Shown here: positions 1-5,667 of the stretch, piece after piece
Layout: the number at the start of each line of letters is the position of its first letter
Position numbering within the stretch: position 1 is the first letter of the stretch
Origin: Chloroflexota bacterium
GTDB taxonomy: Bacteria; Chloroflexota; Chloroflexia; Thermomicrobiales; UBA6265
Direction: 5' to 3'
Length of the DNA: 5,667 nt
Assembly: GCA_019348515.1 (NCBI GenBank)
Contig: JAHWJF010000263.1
Span: 1 to 5,667, forward strand
Notes under the pieces: model-generated
The model's input: only the letters and a program-made list of their open reading frames with translations
Databases searched by the model: none
What the model was told of the DNA's origin: nothing
Position numbers and translations under genes: made by a program

Positions 1-385
1 GATCGAGGTAGGACTCCAGCCCAAGCGCCCGCGCCGCACGAAGCACGCGCTCCGAGGTCTCGGATTTCGGCACTCCGGTCATCCTGAGCGGAAACCCAAT
101 GTTTTCGGCAACGGTCATGTGGGGGTAGAGCGCGTAGTTCTGAAATACCATCGCCACGTTGCGCTCGGCCGGGCGGACATAGTTGACCAGCTTGCCGTCG
201 ATATAGATCTCGCCATCACTGACATCCTCCAGCCCGGCGACCATCTTCAGCAGGGTGCTCTTGCCGCAGCCCGACGGTCCGAGCAGCACCAGGAACTCAT
301 GATCCTGAACGGCAAGCGACACCGCCGAGACCGCCTCGGTGTCACCATATCGTTTACTCACCTGGATCAGTTCAACGTGACCCAT
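1..385 (-). CDS. ABC importer ATPase, MalK/UgpC-like, N-terminal part (3' end off window)
   Basis: This is the nucleotide-binding subunit expected to hydrolyse ATP on the cytoplasmic face and drive the two permeases encoded just upstream. Reading the minus strand from the ATG at 385-383 gives 128 uninterrupted residues. A-loop Tyr13 lies in SKRYG, Walker A (GPSGCGKST) spans residues 36-44, and the Q-loop Q82 lies in MVFQNYALYPHMTV. This order and wording is typical of the MalK/UgpC branch of CUT1 transporters, which are usually about 350-370 residues, so roughly one third is visible. The signature motif, Walker B, H-loop and C-terminal regulatory domain are outside the window. It follows the MalG-type gene after 15 nt. 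The ATG is the only usual start codon between the upstream in-frame stop (403-401) and the conserved N-terminus. The nearest Shine-Dalgarno-like AAGGAG (409-404) lies in the last permease codons, 18 nt away, so translation may be coupled. Substrate is not deducible from an ATPase. Confidence 0.95.
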   Translation of the reverse strand, partial: MGHVELIQVSKRYGDTEAVSAVSLAVQDHEFLVLLGPSGCGKSTLLKMVAGLEDVSDGEIYIDGKLVNYVRPAERNVAMVFQNYALYPHMTVAENIGFPLRMTGVPKSETSERVLRAARALGLESYLD

Positions 386-400
386 CGCGGCTAACGTTGG

Positions 401-1303
401 TTACTCCTTTAGCGCGCCGGCGATCGAGCCGGCGATGAAGTAGCGCTGCAGGAACAGGAAGACGAGGATGAGCGGCAGCATGGAAAGGACGGCGCCGGCC
501 GAGAGAACGCCCCAGTTGACGGTAAAGAGGGAACGCAGGCTCTGCACGCCGACGGTCAGGGTGAGCATATCCTCCCGGGTGCTGATCACCAGCGGCCAGA
601 GATAGCTAGTCCACTGGGTCATGAACGTGAAGACGCCGAGGACCACGAGACCTGGCTTCATCAGCGGCAGGATGACCCGGCGAAAGATCTGGAACTCGGT
701 GCAGCCATCGAGCCGGGCCGCGTTTTCGAGATCACTCGGGAGTGACTCGATGAACTGGCGCATCATGAAGATACCGATCGGGCTCGCGAGCGCGGGGAGG
801 ATCAGACCGAGGTACGTATTTGTGAGATTCAGGTTGCGAACGATGATGAATAGCGGGATGAGCGTGGCGGCGAACGGCACCATCAGCGTCATGAGCACGA
901 CAAGGAAGAGCGCATCCCGGCCCGGGAAGCTCATTTTGGCGAAGGCATAGCCGGCCATCGAGTCGATGAGGACCTTAATGACAGTTACCGCGGCGGCCAC
1001 GATGAGCGAGTTCAACATCCAACGAAGATAGGGATAGTTCTCCAGCAGGGTCTGAAAGTTGGTCAGGGTTGGTTCGCTCGGGATCCACTCCGGCGGATAG
1101 CTGAAAAGCGAGGCGTTGTCCTTGAGCGAGGTCGAAACAACATACAGGAAAGGAATTACCGCGATGATCCCCGCGACGATGAGCACGCCGTAGATGGCGA
1201 TCTGATAGAGCGACGACCCGAACCCTCTCGACCTTGCGCCCGGCATCGCTGACAATCTCTCCGCTGGGAGTTGCAGTTCGCCAAACTCGGTCTCGATCGC
1301 CAT
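401..1303 (-). CDS. ABC importer permease, MalG/UgpE-like (CUT1)
   Basis: This 300-residue inner-membrane protein is expected to form half of the transport channel together with the preceding MalF-type protein. Hydrophobic stretches at roughly residues 34-57, 97-119, 130-155, 162-182, 216-236 and 267-290 fit the six-helix MalG fold. The cytoplasmic EAA loop that docks on the ATPase is clear at about 193-213 (ENAARLDG, then VILP), with Asn in place of the usual Glu before the two alanines. The C-terminus ends QRYFIAGSIAGALKE, the usual MalG-type ending (Q-R-Y-F-x-x-G-x-x-x-G-A-x-K). Length is normal for the family (about 270-300). The ATG at 1303-1301 follows the MalF-type stop by 17 nt, and an AGGAAAGAG stretch overlapping that stop is a plausible ribosome site. 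It is cotranscribed with its neighbours by position. The CUT1 assignment is firm; the transported compound is unknown. Confidence 0.95.
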   Translation of the reverse strand: MAIETEFGELQLPAERLSAMPGARSRGFGSSLYQIAIYGVLIVAGIIAVIPFLYVVSTSLKDNASLFSYPPEWIPSEPTLTNFQTLLENYPYLRWMLNSLIVAAAVTVIKVLIDSMAGYAFAKMSFPGRDALFLVVLMTLMVPFAATLIPLFIIVRNLNLTNTYLGLILPALASPIGIFMMRQFIESLPSDLENAARLDGCTEFQIFRRVILPLMKPGLVVLGVFTFMTQWTSYLWPLVISTREDMLTLTVGVQSLRSLFTVNWGVLSAGAVLSMLPLILVFLFLQRYFIAGSIAGALKE

Positions 1304-1320
1304 GGGCTCGACGCTCTTTC

Positions 1321-2283
1321 CTACGTCCGCTTCCGCAGCAAACGAATCTCGACGAGCGTCAAAGCGAGGATGAAGAGCAGCAAGACGAAGCTGAGCGCCG
1401 CGGCGAACCCGGTCTTGTCGTTGAACTGAAACATCGCCTTGTAGATATACCAGACCACGGTCGCACTCGCGTTAGATGGGCCGCCGTCGGTCAGGATGCT
1501 GACCGAGTCGAAGAGTTGCAAGTTCCAGATCGTCGCCATTACAACGGCGAAGAAGAACGTCGGGCGCATCAAGGGGAGGGTGATGTGGCGTAGCTGCTGC
1601 AAGCCGCTGGCGCCATCGATGGTGGCCGCCTGGTAGAGCTCGGGCGGGAGCGCCAGCAATGCCGCGAGGAAGAGGAGTGTCCAGAACCCGACCCCACGCC
1701 AGACTTCGAGCATGGCAATCGACGGCATGACCAGCGAGGGGCTGCCCAGCCAATTCTGCGGGGGGATGCCGAACAACCCCAGGAACACGTTGAGGGCCCC
1801 AAAATCGCGTTGAACGACGAACAGCCAGATCAACGCGGCCAGCACATAGGGAGTTAGCGTCGGAATGTAGAAAAGGGATCGAAATGGTCCACTGCCCCTG
1901 GGAACCCGTTGCAGGCAAAGAGCCAGGAACATGCCGATGATGAACACGGACGGGATGGCGAGCAAGCAGTAGTAGACGGTGTTGCGGATCGTCGTTCGCA
2001 CGAGATCGTCGCTCCACGCTCGTTGCCAGTTTTCGAGCCCGACGAACCGCGCGGGGGTGATGATCCCGCCATTGTGGAACGTGAGATAGAAGAGAAAGAC
2101 GACGGGGACGAGCAGGAAAGCGATGAAGAAGATGGCATTCGGCAGCAGGAACGCGTACGCGGTGAAAGCGCGGCGGCGCGCATGCCGGCGCCGCAGGCGC
2201 TCATGCTCCTCACGCGACAGGCGCATGGGGTTGGCCGGGGAGGTGCTCGCCGATCCGGCGTGATCGAGGGAAATCGTCGCCAT
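1321..2283 (-). CDS. ABC importer permease, MalF/UgpA-like (CUT1)
   Basis: This 320-residue inner-membrane protein should pair with the MalG-type subunit to form the translocation channel. A charged Arg-rich N-terminal tail (about residues 21-38) precedes the first helix, as expected for a cytoplasmic N-terminus. Hydrophobic segments lie near 40-68, 101-124, 138-157, 184-212, 240-256 and 283-312. The EAA loop is near 218-237 (QAATIDGAS, then ITLP), with the canonical Gly and I-x-L-P spacing. The family motif L-T-D-G-G-P is at 254-259, followed by a Y-I-Y-x-x-x-F stretch. Length is normal for UgpA-like proteins. The ATG at 2283 is the only common start codon between the in-frame stop of the binding-protein gene and the conserved region. 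No good Shine-Dalgarno precedes it; the only GGAG upstream is buried in a strong inverted repeat. Substrate unknown. Confidence 0.95.
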   Translation of the reverse strand: MATISLDHAGSASTSPANPMRLSREEHERLRRRHARRRAFTAYAFLLPNAIFFIAFLLVPVVFLFYLTFHNGGIITPARFVGLENWQRAWSDDLVRTTIRNTVYYCLLAIPSVFIIGMFLALCLQRVPRGSGPFRSLFYIPTLTPYVLAALIWLFVVQRDFGALNVFLGLFGIPPQNWLGSPSLVMPSIAMLEVWRGVGFWTLLFLAALLALPPELYQAATIDGASGLQQLRHITLPLMRPTFFFAVVMATIWNLQLFDSVSILTDGGPSNASATVVWYIYKAMFQFNDKTGFAAALSFVLLLFILALTLVEIRLLRKRT

Positions 2284-2294
2284 CTCAATCGTTG

Positions 2295-2332
2295 CGGAGA
2301 CAGACGCCTTCGGATGAAGTCGTCTGTCTCCG
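2295..2332 (-). repeat. Intercistronic 12-bp inverted repeat (RNA hairpin) between binding-protein and MalF-type genes
   Basis: The arms at 2295-2306 and 2321-2332 are perfect reverse complements (CGGAGACAGACG / CGTCTGTCTCCG on the plus strand). Inside the 14-nt loop a further 4-bp stem (2308-2311 with 2316-2319) closes on a 4-nt loop, leaving one mismatch (2307/2320). In the minus-strand transcript the hairpin starts 8 nt after the binding-protein stop codon and ends 11 nt before the MalF-type ATG. No T-run follows, so a classical intrinsic terminator is not supported. By analogy with the malE-malF intergenic region, a 3'-end stabiliser or partial attenuator that favours the binding protein is inferred. 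Confidence 0.8.
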
Positions 2333-2340
2333 TCGAAACT

Positions 2341-3720
2341 CTATGAGCCGATCAGTCCGTTGACGATCTCGCCGGCCTTGGCCATCGCTTCCTCACCGGT
2401 CTGCTCGCCCCGGTAGGCACGCTCGACTTCCGGCCAGATGTTGGTCAGCATCTCGTAGTAGTTCTCAGTCACCTGGATTCCTTGAACTTTCGGCACATAA
2501 AGCTCCTGCACTGTCTGCAGCAGCTCGCTTTCATATGGAGGACTGGAGTCGACGCGCACCGTCTGCAACCCGATCTGGGCGGCGTACGGATTGATGACGT
2601 CCGCGCTGGTCCACCACTTGACGAACTCCCAGGCCGCCTCCTTGTTCGGGCTCTTTTCGGAGATCGTGGCGTACCCGAAGTTCCCCATCGTCGACTGCTT
2701 GCCACCCTCCGTCGTAGCCGGCGCTTGCGCGACCCCTAATCGGAAGTCGACCGGACTATCGACCTCCCAGACCACGGCCTGCGGATATTCGTCGTGGAGG
2801 ATGGCGATGCGGCCGGCCTCAAAGAGGGGCCTGTTACCAGTTAGCCAGTCGTAAGCCCCGGCCTCGGGTGAAACCTTGTGCACGAGTTTCATGTCGGCAA
2901 GGTACTGCGTCGCGGCCGCCGCGCCGGGATCGAGATTCTGAGCGGTCAGGTCGGCTGTCATGACGTCGGCGTCGTCGTTGTGGACGTACGGCAGCCAGTC
3001 CCAGTGCGCGTAGTCGGTGAACGAGTCACGGAATTGGAAGCCCCACACTTGATCCGTGGTGAGCGCCTTCGCCGCTTCGACGAGCTCGTCGCGGGTCTGT
3101 GGAAACTCGGTGATCCCAGCGGCCTCGAGCAGGTCCATGTTGTAAAAGATGCCGAAGGCGGCCCCCAACGCGCCGACGCCGTACTGCTTGCCGTCGAAGT
3201 TGGTGACGTCCCAGGTGAACGGTGCGATGGCCTCCCTTTCAGCCGCATAGTCCTCAGCGTCGATCATGGCGGTGATGTCGGCCACCTGACCGGCGTTGAC
3301 GAATTTGGCCAGCACGAGGTCGACGAGATAGACGACATCCGGCGGCTGAGACGCGTAGCCAGCGGTCAGCTCAGCATCCATCGTCGCCCAGTCGAAGAAC
3401 GTCGGGTTAAGGGCGATATCCGGGTGTGCCGCCTCGAACTCCTGCTTCATCGTGTCCCAGAACTGTGGGTCTTCCGGATGATGCGGGCCCTTGATGAAGG
3501 TGATAGTGGCCTCGGCCTGCTTCGCCCACCGGCTCCGCTTCGGTTCGGGGGCGGGCGCCGCGACAGCACCGGCAACCTTTCCCGCAAACGCGGCGGAGAG
3601 ACCGGCCGCGGTGGCTCGGTGCATGAACTCACGACGACTGATGAACCCGTGACGGAAATCGACAATCGCTTCGTCGCGCAGGCGCTTGCGATCGCTGAGA
3701 GTCAGTTTGCGTTCACTCAT
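2341..3720 (-). CDS. Extracellular solute-binding protein, family 1 (MalE/UgpB-like), Tat signal
   Basis: This 459-residue protein is expected to capture the substrate outside the cytoplasmic membrane and deliver it to the two permeases encoded downstream. The N-terminus carries a twin-arginine signal: S-R-R-E-F-M at residues 28-33, then a mild hydrophobic stretch (about 37-55) ending in an A-V-A-A region, a plausible cleavage zone. There is no lipobox cysteine, and the whole protein has none. The mature part shows family-1 features: YGVGALGAAFGIFYNMDLLEAAG (about 180-202), the DELVEAAKALT segment (211-221), the FEAGRIAILHDEYP stretch (300-313) and a C-terminal WPEVERAYRG helix (429-438). Length is typical. 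The frame is open upstream to a TTG at 3888, but the ATG at 3720 is preferred: it has a strong ribosome site (GGAAGGAG, 10 nt away) and places the Tat motif properly. It is first in the operon. A sugar or glycerol-phosphate-like ligand is the family norm, but the ligand here is unknown. Confidence 0.93.
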   Translation of the reverse strand: MSERKLTLSDRKRLRDEAIVDFRHGFISRREFMHRATAAGLSAAFAGKVAGAVAAPAPEPKRSRWAKQAEATITFIKGPHHPEDPQFWDTMKQEFEAAHPDIALNPTFFDWATMDAELTAGYASQPPDVVYLVDLVLAKFVNAGQVADITAMIDAEDYAAEREAIAPFTWDVTNFDGKQYGVGALGAAFGIFYNMDLLEAAGITEFPQTRDELVEAAKALTTDQVWGFQFRDSFTDYAHWDWLPYVHNDDADVMTADLTAQNLDPGAAAATQYLADMKLVHKVSPEAGAYDWLTGNRPLFEAGRIAILHDEYPQAVVWEVDSPVDFRLGVAQAPATTEGGKQSTMGNFGYATISEKSPNKEAAWEFVKWWTSADVINPYAAQIGLQTVRVDSSPPYESELLQTVQELYVPKVQGIQVTENYYEMLTNIWPEVERAYRGEQTGEEAMAKAGEIVNGLIGS

Positions 3721-3897
3721 GACGGGGAAGCTCCTTCCTGATTGCCACTCGCTTACGTCCGACACGGCATGAGAACCCAACGGATCGGCGACGATGCGGC
3801 GTCCGCACCTCAGACCGGCGAATGGCGGTCGCGCCAAATCACCCGTCGGTTCTTCACGCCATCCAGCACCGTGACGGCCTCTTGACAATGCATAGCC
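3721..3897 (-). other. Predicted long 5' leader of the importer operon
   Basis: If transcription starts about 7 nt after the -10 element at 3909-3904, roughly 177 nt precede the binding-protein ATG. The stretch stays open in the binding-protein frame for 56 codons back to a TTG at 3888, but the encoded residues resemble no signal peptide or domain I recognise. I found no riboswitch consensus and no terminator-like hairpin with a T-run. Its role, if any, is unknown. Confidence 0.4.
3731..3738 (-). promoter_or_regulatory. Ribosome binding site of the solute-binding protein gene
   Basis: GGAAGGAG on the minus strand lies 10 nt before the ATG at 3720. It is the strongest Shine-Dalgarno sequence in the window. 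It decides the start in favour of the 459-residue protein and against the longer reading from the TTG at 3888, which has no comparable site. Confidence 0.85.
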
Positions 3898-3911
3898 GAT
3901 GCGAGTCTATG
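3882..3911 (+). promoter_or_regulatory. Candidate promoter for the hyuA-like gene (weak -10)
   Basis: A perfect -35 TTGACA lies at 3882-3887 on the plus strand. With an 18-nt spacer the best -10 is TCTATG (3906-3911), only 3 of 6 matches, so an activator may be needed if this is real. The predicted start would be near 3918, giving an 80-nt leader before the ATG at 3999. The location upstream of the only plus-strand gene supports it; the poor -10 weakens it. Confidence 0.35.
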
Positions 3912-3932
3912 GTGACCTCAGAAGCCTGTCAA
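3904..3932 (-). promoter_or_regulatory. Sigma70-like promoter of the importer operon
   Basis: On the minus strand a perfect -35 TTGACA (3932-3927) is followed by a 17-nt spacer and the -10 TAGACT (3909-3904), which matches TATAAT at 4 of 6 positions including the important T1, A2 and final T. The spacing is optimal. It points at the binding-protein gene with no gene in between, and predicts a start near 3897. It overlaps the candidate promoter facing hyuA. Confidence 0.65.
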
Positions 3933-3983
3933 ATGGCTGATCGGCACGTAGGGCCTGCCCTCGCGGGGTAGCCTGTGGTGATT

Positions 3984-3995
3984 GGAGACGGAAGG
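3984..3995 (+). promoter_or_regulatory. Ribosome binding site region of the hyuA-like gene
   Basis: GGAG (3984-3987) lies 11 nt before the ATG at 3999, and a second purine-rich GGAAGG (3990-3995) ends only 3 nt before it. The first has the more usable spacing. Two in-frame GTG codons at 3975 and 3978 follow an in-frame TAG (3969-3971) but have no convincing ribosome site, so the ATG is preferred. Confidence 0.55.
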
Positions 3996-3998
3996 TTT

Positions 3999-5667
3999 AT
4001 GGCGGACGCCAACGGCCGCTTTCTGGTAGGAATCGACACGGGAGGCACAATCACGGACCACGTGGTCTACGACCTGCAATCAGGAATGCTCTCGACGTCG
4101 AAAACACCGTCGGTACCGAATCAGCCGGGTCAGGCCCTCTTGGACGCGGTGCAAGCGGCGGATTTGGCGATGCCGGACATCGCCGGGCTCGTGCACGGCA
4201 CCACAGTCGGCACGAATGCTCTGATCGAGCGAACCGGCGCCCGCGTGCTGCTACTGGTCACGGCGGGCCATGAGGACATCCCGTACATCCAGCGCATCAA
4301 CCGCAAAACGCTTTACGACCTCCGCTGGCAGAAACCGAAGCCACTCCTGACTTCACGGCGCGACAGTATCGGTGTGCGGGAGCGGGTTGGTTCGCAAGGG
4401 CAGGTGATCCGTCCCCTTGACGTCCGGGCTCTCTCACGAGCTTGTCAGGAATTGCGAGAGCGGCCAGTAGAAGCGGTAGCCATCAGTCTTTTGTTCTCGT
4501 ACGTCAATCCGGAGCATGAGCGACAGGTGCGTGAGATTGTCGAGCGTGAACTGCCCGGACTTCCGATCTCGGTCTCACACGTCGTCGCGCCGATCTGGCG
4601 AGAATATGAGCGGACCTCGACCACGATTGCGGACGCCTACTTGAAACCGCTCATGGAGCGGTACGTCGGAAGTCTGTCGGTAACCCTGGCGAATGCGGGT
4701 TTGCGTACGCCCTGGACGATCATGAAGTCGAACGGTGGAGCCATGCTCTCATCGGGAGCGGCCCTGCACCCGATCCAGACGGCGCAGTCGGGGCCGGCCG
4801 GAGGCATGTTGATCGCCGCCGCGCTGGGGGCGCAAGCGGAACAGCGGAATCTGTTGACCCTGGACATGGGAGGGACCAGCGCCGACGTCGGCATCATCCT
4901 GGATGGGGCGCAGCGGCACACGACGGAGTATGAGATCGAGTGGGGCGTACCAGCGGCGATACCCCTCATCGATATCAAGTCGATCGGCGCTGGCGGAGGA
5001 AGCATCGCCTGGTTCGATGCCGGCGGGTTCTTGCGAGTGGGCCCGGAAAGTGCGCGTGCCGTGCCTGGACCGGCCTGCTACGGGCTTGGCGGCACACGAC
5101 CGACGGTCACCGATGCCAACCTGCTCCTTGGCCGCCTCGATCCCGACTACTTCCTCGGTGGCCGCATGGGTCTGGATCCAGCACTGTCCGAAGCGGCACT
5201 CGCGAGGCTGCCCGACCGCGACGGGAGCATTGTCGATCTCGCCTCGTCGATCGTCGAGATCGCGAACGAGAATATGGCCAGCGCCATCAAGATGGTCTCC
5301 CTGGAACGGGGTCATGATCCCCGTCGCTTCGCGCTGTTCGGGTTTGGTGGAGCGGGGCCACTTCATGCCGCCGCGGTAGCGCGGTCGCTGCGCATGCCGC
5401 GGGTGCTCATCCCGATGTACCCGGGAAACGCCTCCGCGCTCGGGATGCTTCTCGCCGATCTCCGCGTCGACAAAGTCTGGACCCAGGCGTTCCGCTCCAG
5501 CCGGGTCGATGCGGGTCTTGTCGCCAGGCAATTCACCGGCATCCGCGAGGCGGCCGAGGCGGAGCTAAGAGAGGAGGGGTTCGCGGGGATTCCTGAAGTC
5601 CACTTCTCGATCAGCATGCGTTACGCGGGACAAAACTACGAACATCAGGTGCCCGTGCCGGCAGAGC
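3999..5667 (+). CDS. hyuA: Hydantoinase A/oxoprolinase family protein, HyuA-like (3' end off window)
   Basis: Members of this family use ATP to open or carboxylate substrates: 5-oxoprolinase, N-methylhydantoinase (HyuA with HyuB), and acetone or acetophenone carboxylase subunits. The frame gives 556 uninterrupted residues with family motifs in order. These are the N-terminal actin-like phosphate-binding motif GIDTGGTITD (11-20), HGTTVGTNALIER (66-78), SGPAGG (264-269), DMGGTSADVG (289-298), IGAGGGSIAW (329-338), VPGPACYG (355-362), PTVTDANLLLGR (368-379), GFGGAGPLHA (448-457), and RYAGQNYEHQVPVP at the visible end. Stand-alone HyuA proteins are about 680-700 residues, so most of the catalytic region is seen and the C-terminus is missing. 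The family consensus T-F-T-D and S-A-G-A read T-I-T-D and S-A-R-A here. It diverges from the importer operon, and a hyuB partner would be expected downstream but cannot be seen. The family call is firm; the exact reaction is not determined. Confidence 0.93.
   Translation, partial: MADANGRFLVGIDTGGTITDHVVYDLQSGMLSTSKTPSVPNQPGQALLDAVQAADLAMPDIAGLVHGTTVGTNALIERTGARVLLLVTAGHEDIPYIQRINRKTLYDLRWQKPKPLLTSRRDSIGVRERVGSQGQVIRPLDVRALSRACQELRERPVEAVAISLLFSYVNPEHERQVREIVERELPGLPISVSHVVAPIWREYERTSTTIADAYLKPLMERYVGSLSVTLANAGLRTPWTIMKSNGGAMLSSGAALHPIQTAQSGPAGGMLIAAALGAQAEQRNLLTLDMGGTSADVGIILDGAQRHTTEYEIEWGVPAAIPLIDIKSIGAGGGSIAWFDAGGFLRVGPESARAVPGPACYGLGGTRPTVTDANLLLGRLDPDYFLGGRMGLDPALSEAALARLPDRDGSIVDLASSIVEIANENMASAIKMVSLERGHDPRRFALFGFGGAGPLHAAAVARSLRMPRVLIPMYPGNASALGMLLADLRVDKVWTQAFRSSRVDAGLVARQFTGIREAAEAELREEGFAGIPEVHFSISMRYAGQNYEHQVPVPAE

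Noticed and set aside
119..394. Plus-strand open frame of 91 residues at the left edge
   Set aside because: It is antisense to the ATPase fragment carrying Walker A and Q-loop motifs and has no features of its own.
1472..2017. Second minus-strand frame of 181 residues inside the MalF-type gene
   Set aside because: It is the shifted frame of a gene with intact EAA and T-D-G-G-P motifs; no sign of a frameshift or dual coding.
2295..2332. Reading the intercistronic hairpin as an intrinsic terminator
   Set aside because: No T-run follows on the minus strand and the downstream permease and ATPase genes clearly belong to the same transporter; partial read-through control remains possible.
2878..3741. 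Plus-strand open frame of 287 residues
   Set aside because: It lies antisense within the well-supported binding-protein gene, shows no recognisable domain and has the composition expected of a mirror frame in GC-rich coding sequence.
3832..3888. TTG at 3888 as the true start of the binding protein
   Set aside because: It lacks a ribosome site, lies only about 10 nt from the predicted transcription start and puts 56 extra residues before the Tat signal.
3950..3961. Small palindrome AGGGC-CT-GCCCT before hyuA
   Set aside because: Arms of 5 bp in GC-rich sequence are common by chance, it is too short for a terminator and matches no operator I know.
4749..5531. Minus-strand open frame of 260 residues
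   Set aside because: It is antisense to the motif-rich HyuA reading frame, which explains the whole stretch; its protein has no recognisable motif.

Overview
The window shows a GC-rich bacterial chromosomal segment with two divergent transcription units. On the minus strand lies a four-gene ABC importer operon of the carbohydrate-uptake (CUT1, MalEFGK/UgpBAEC-like) type. It is read in the order solute-binding protein (3720-2341), MalF-type permease (2283-1321), MalG-type permease (1303-401) and ATPase (385 to beyond base 1). On the plus strand a hydantoinase A/oxoprolinase (HyuA) family gene starts at 3999 and runs off the right edge. Both edge genes are truncated by the window, not visibly damaged.

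The importer genes are tightly packed (gaps of 57, 17 and 15 nt) and intact as far as seen. The binding protein would be exported through the Tat pathway (S-R-R-E-F-M motif) and capture a solute outside the membrane. The two permeases, each with a clear EAA loop, would form the channel, and the ATPase with its Walker A and Q-loop would power transport. The 57-nt gap after the binding-protein gene holds a 12-bp perfect inverted repeat with no T-run after it, which may set the ratio of binding protein to permeases.

The 278-bp region between the two units (3721-3998) holds a good sigma70-like promoter for the importer (TTGACA-N17-TAGACT, minus strand). It also holds a TTGACA box facing the other way with a weak -10, a candidate promoter for hyuA. 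The two predicted -10 elements overlap, so the two promoters may exclude each other. The importer promoter implies a leader of about 177 nt before the binding-protein start.

The organism cannot be fixed from sequence alone. The long-n-region Tat signal on a CUT1 binding protein, the GC-rich coding and the divergent hyuA are compatible with Thermomicrobia/Chloroflexi or with some Alphaproteobacteria; this is a weak inference. The substrate of the importer and the ring substrate of the HyuA protein are unknown. Divergence from a shared control region suggests, but does not prove, that the importer supplies a compound that HyuA and an unseen HyuB partner process. No RNA genes, CRISPR arrays, mobile elements or integration scars were seen. 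This looks like an ordinary metabolic locus with an interesting control region, not a new kind of system.
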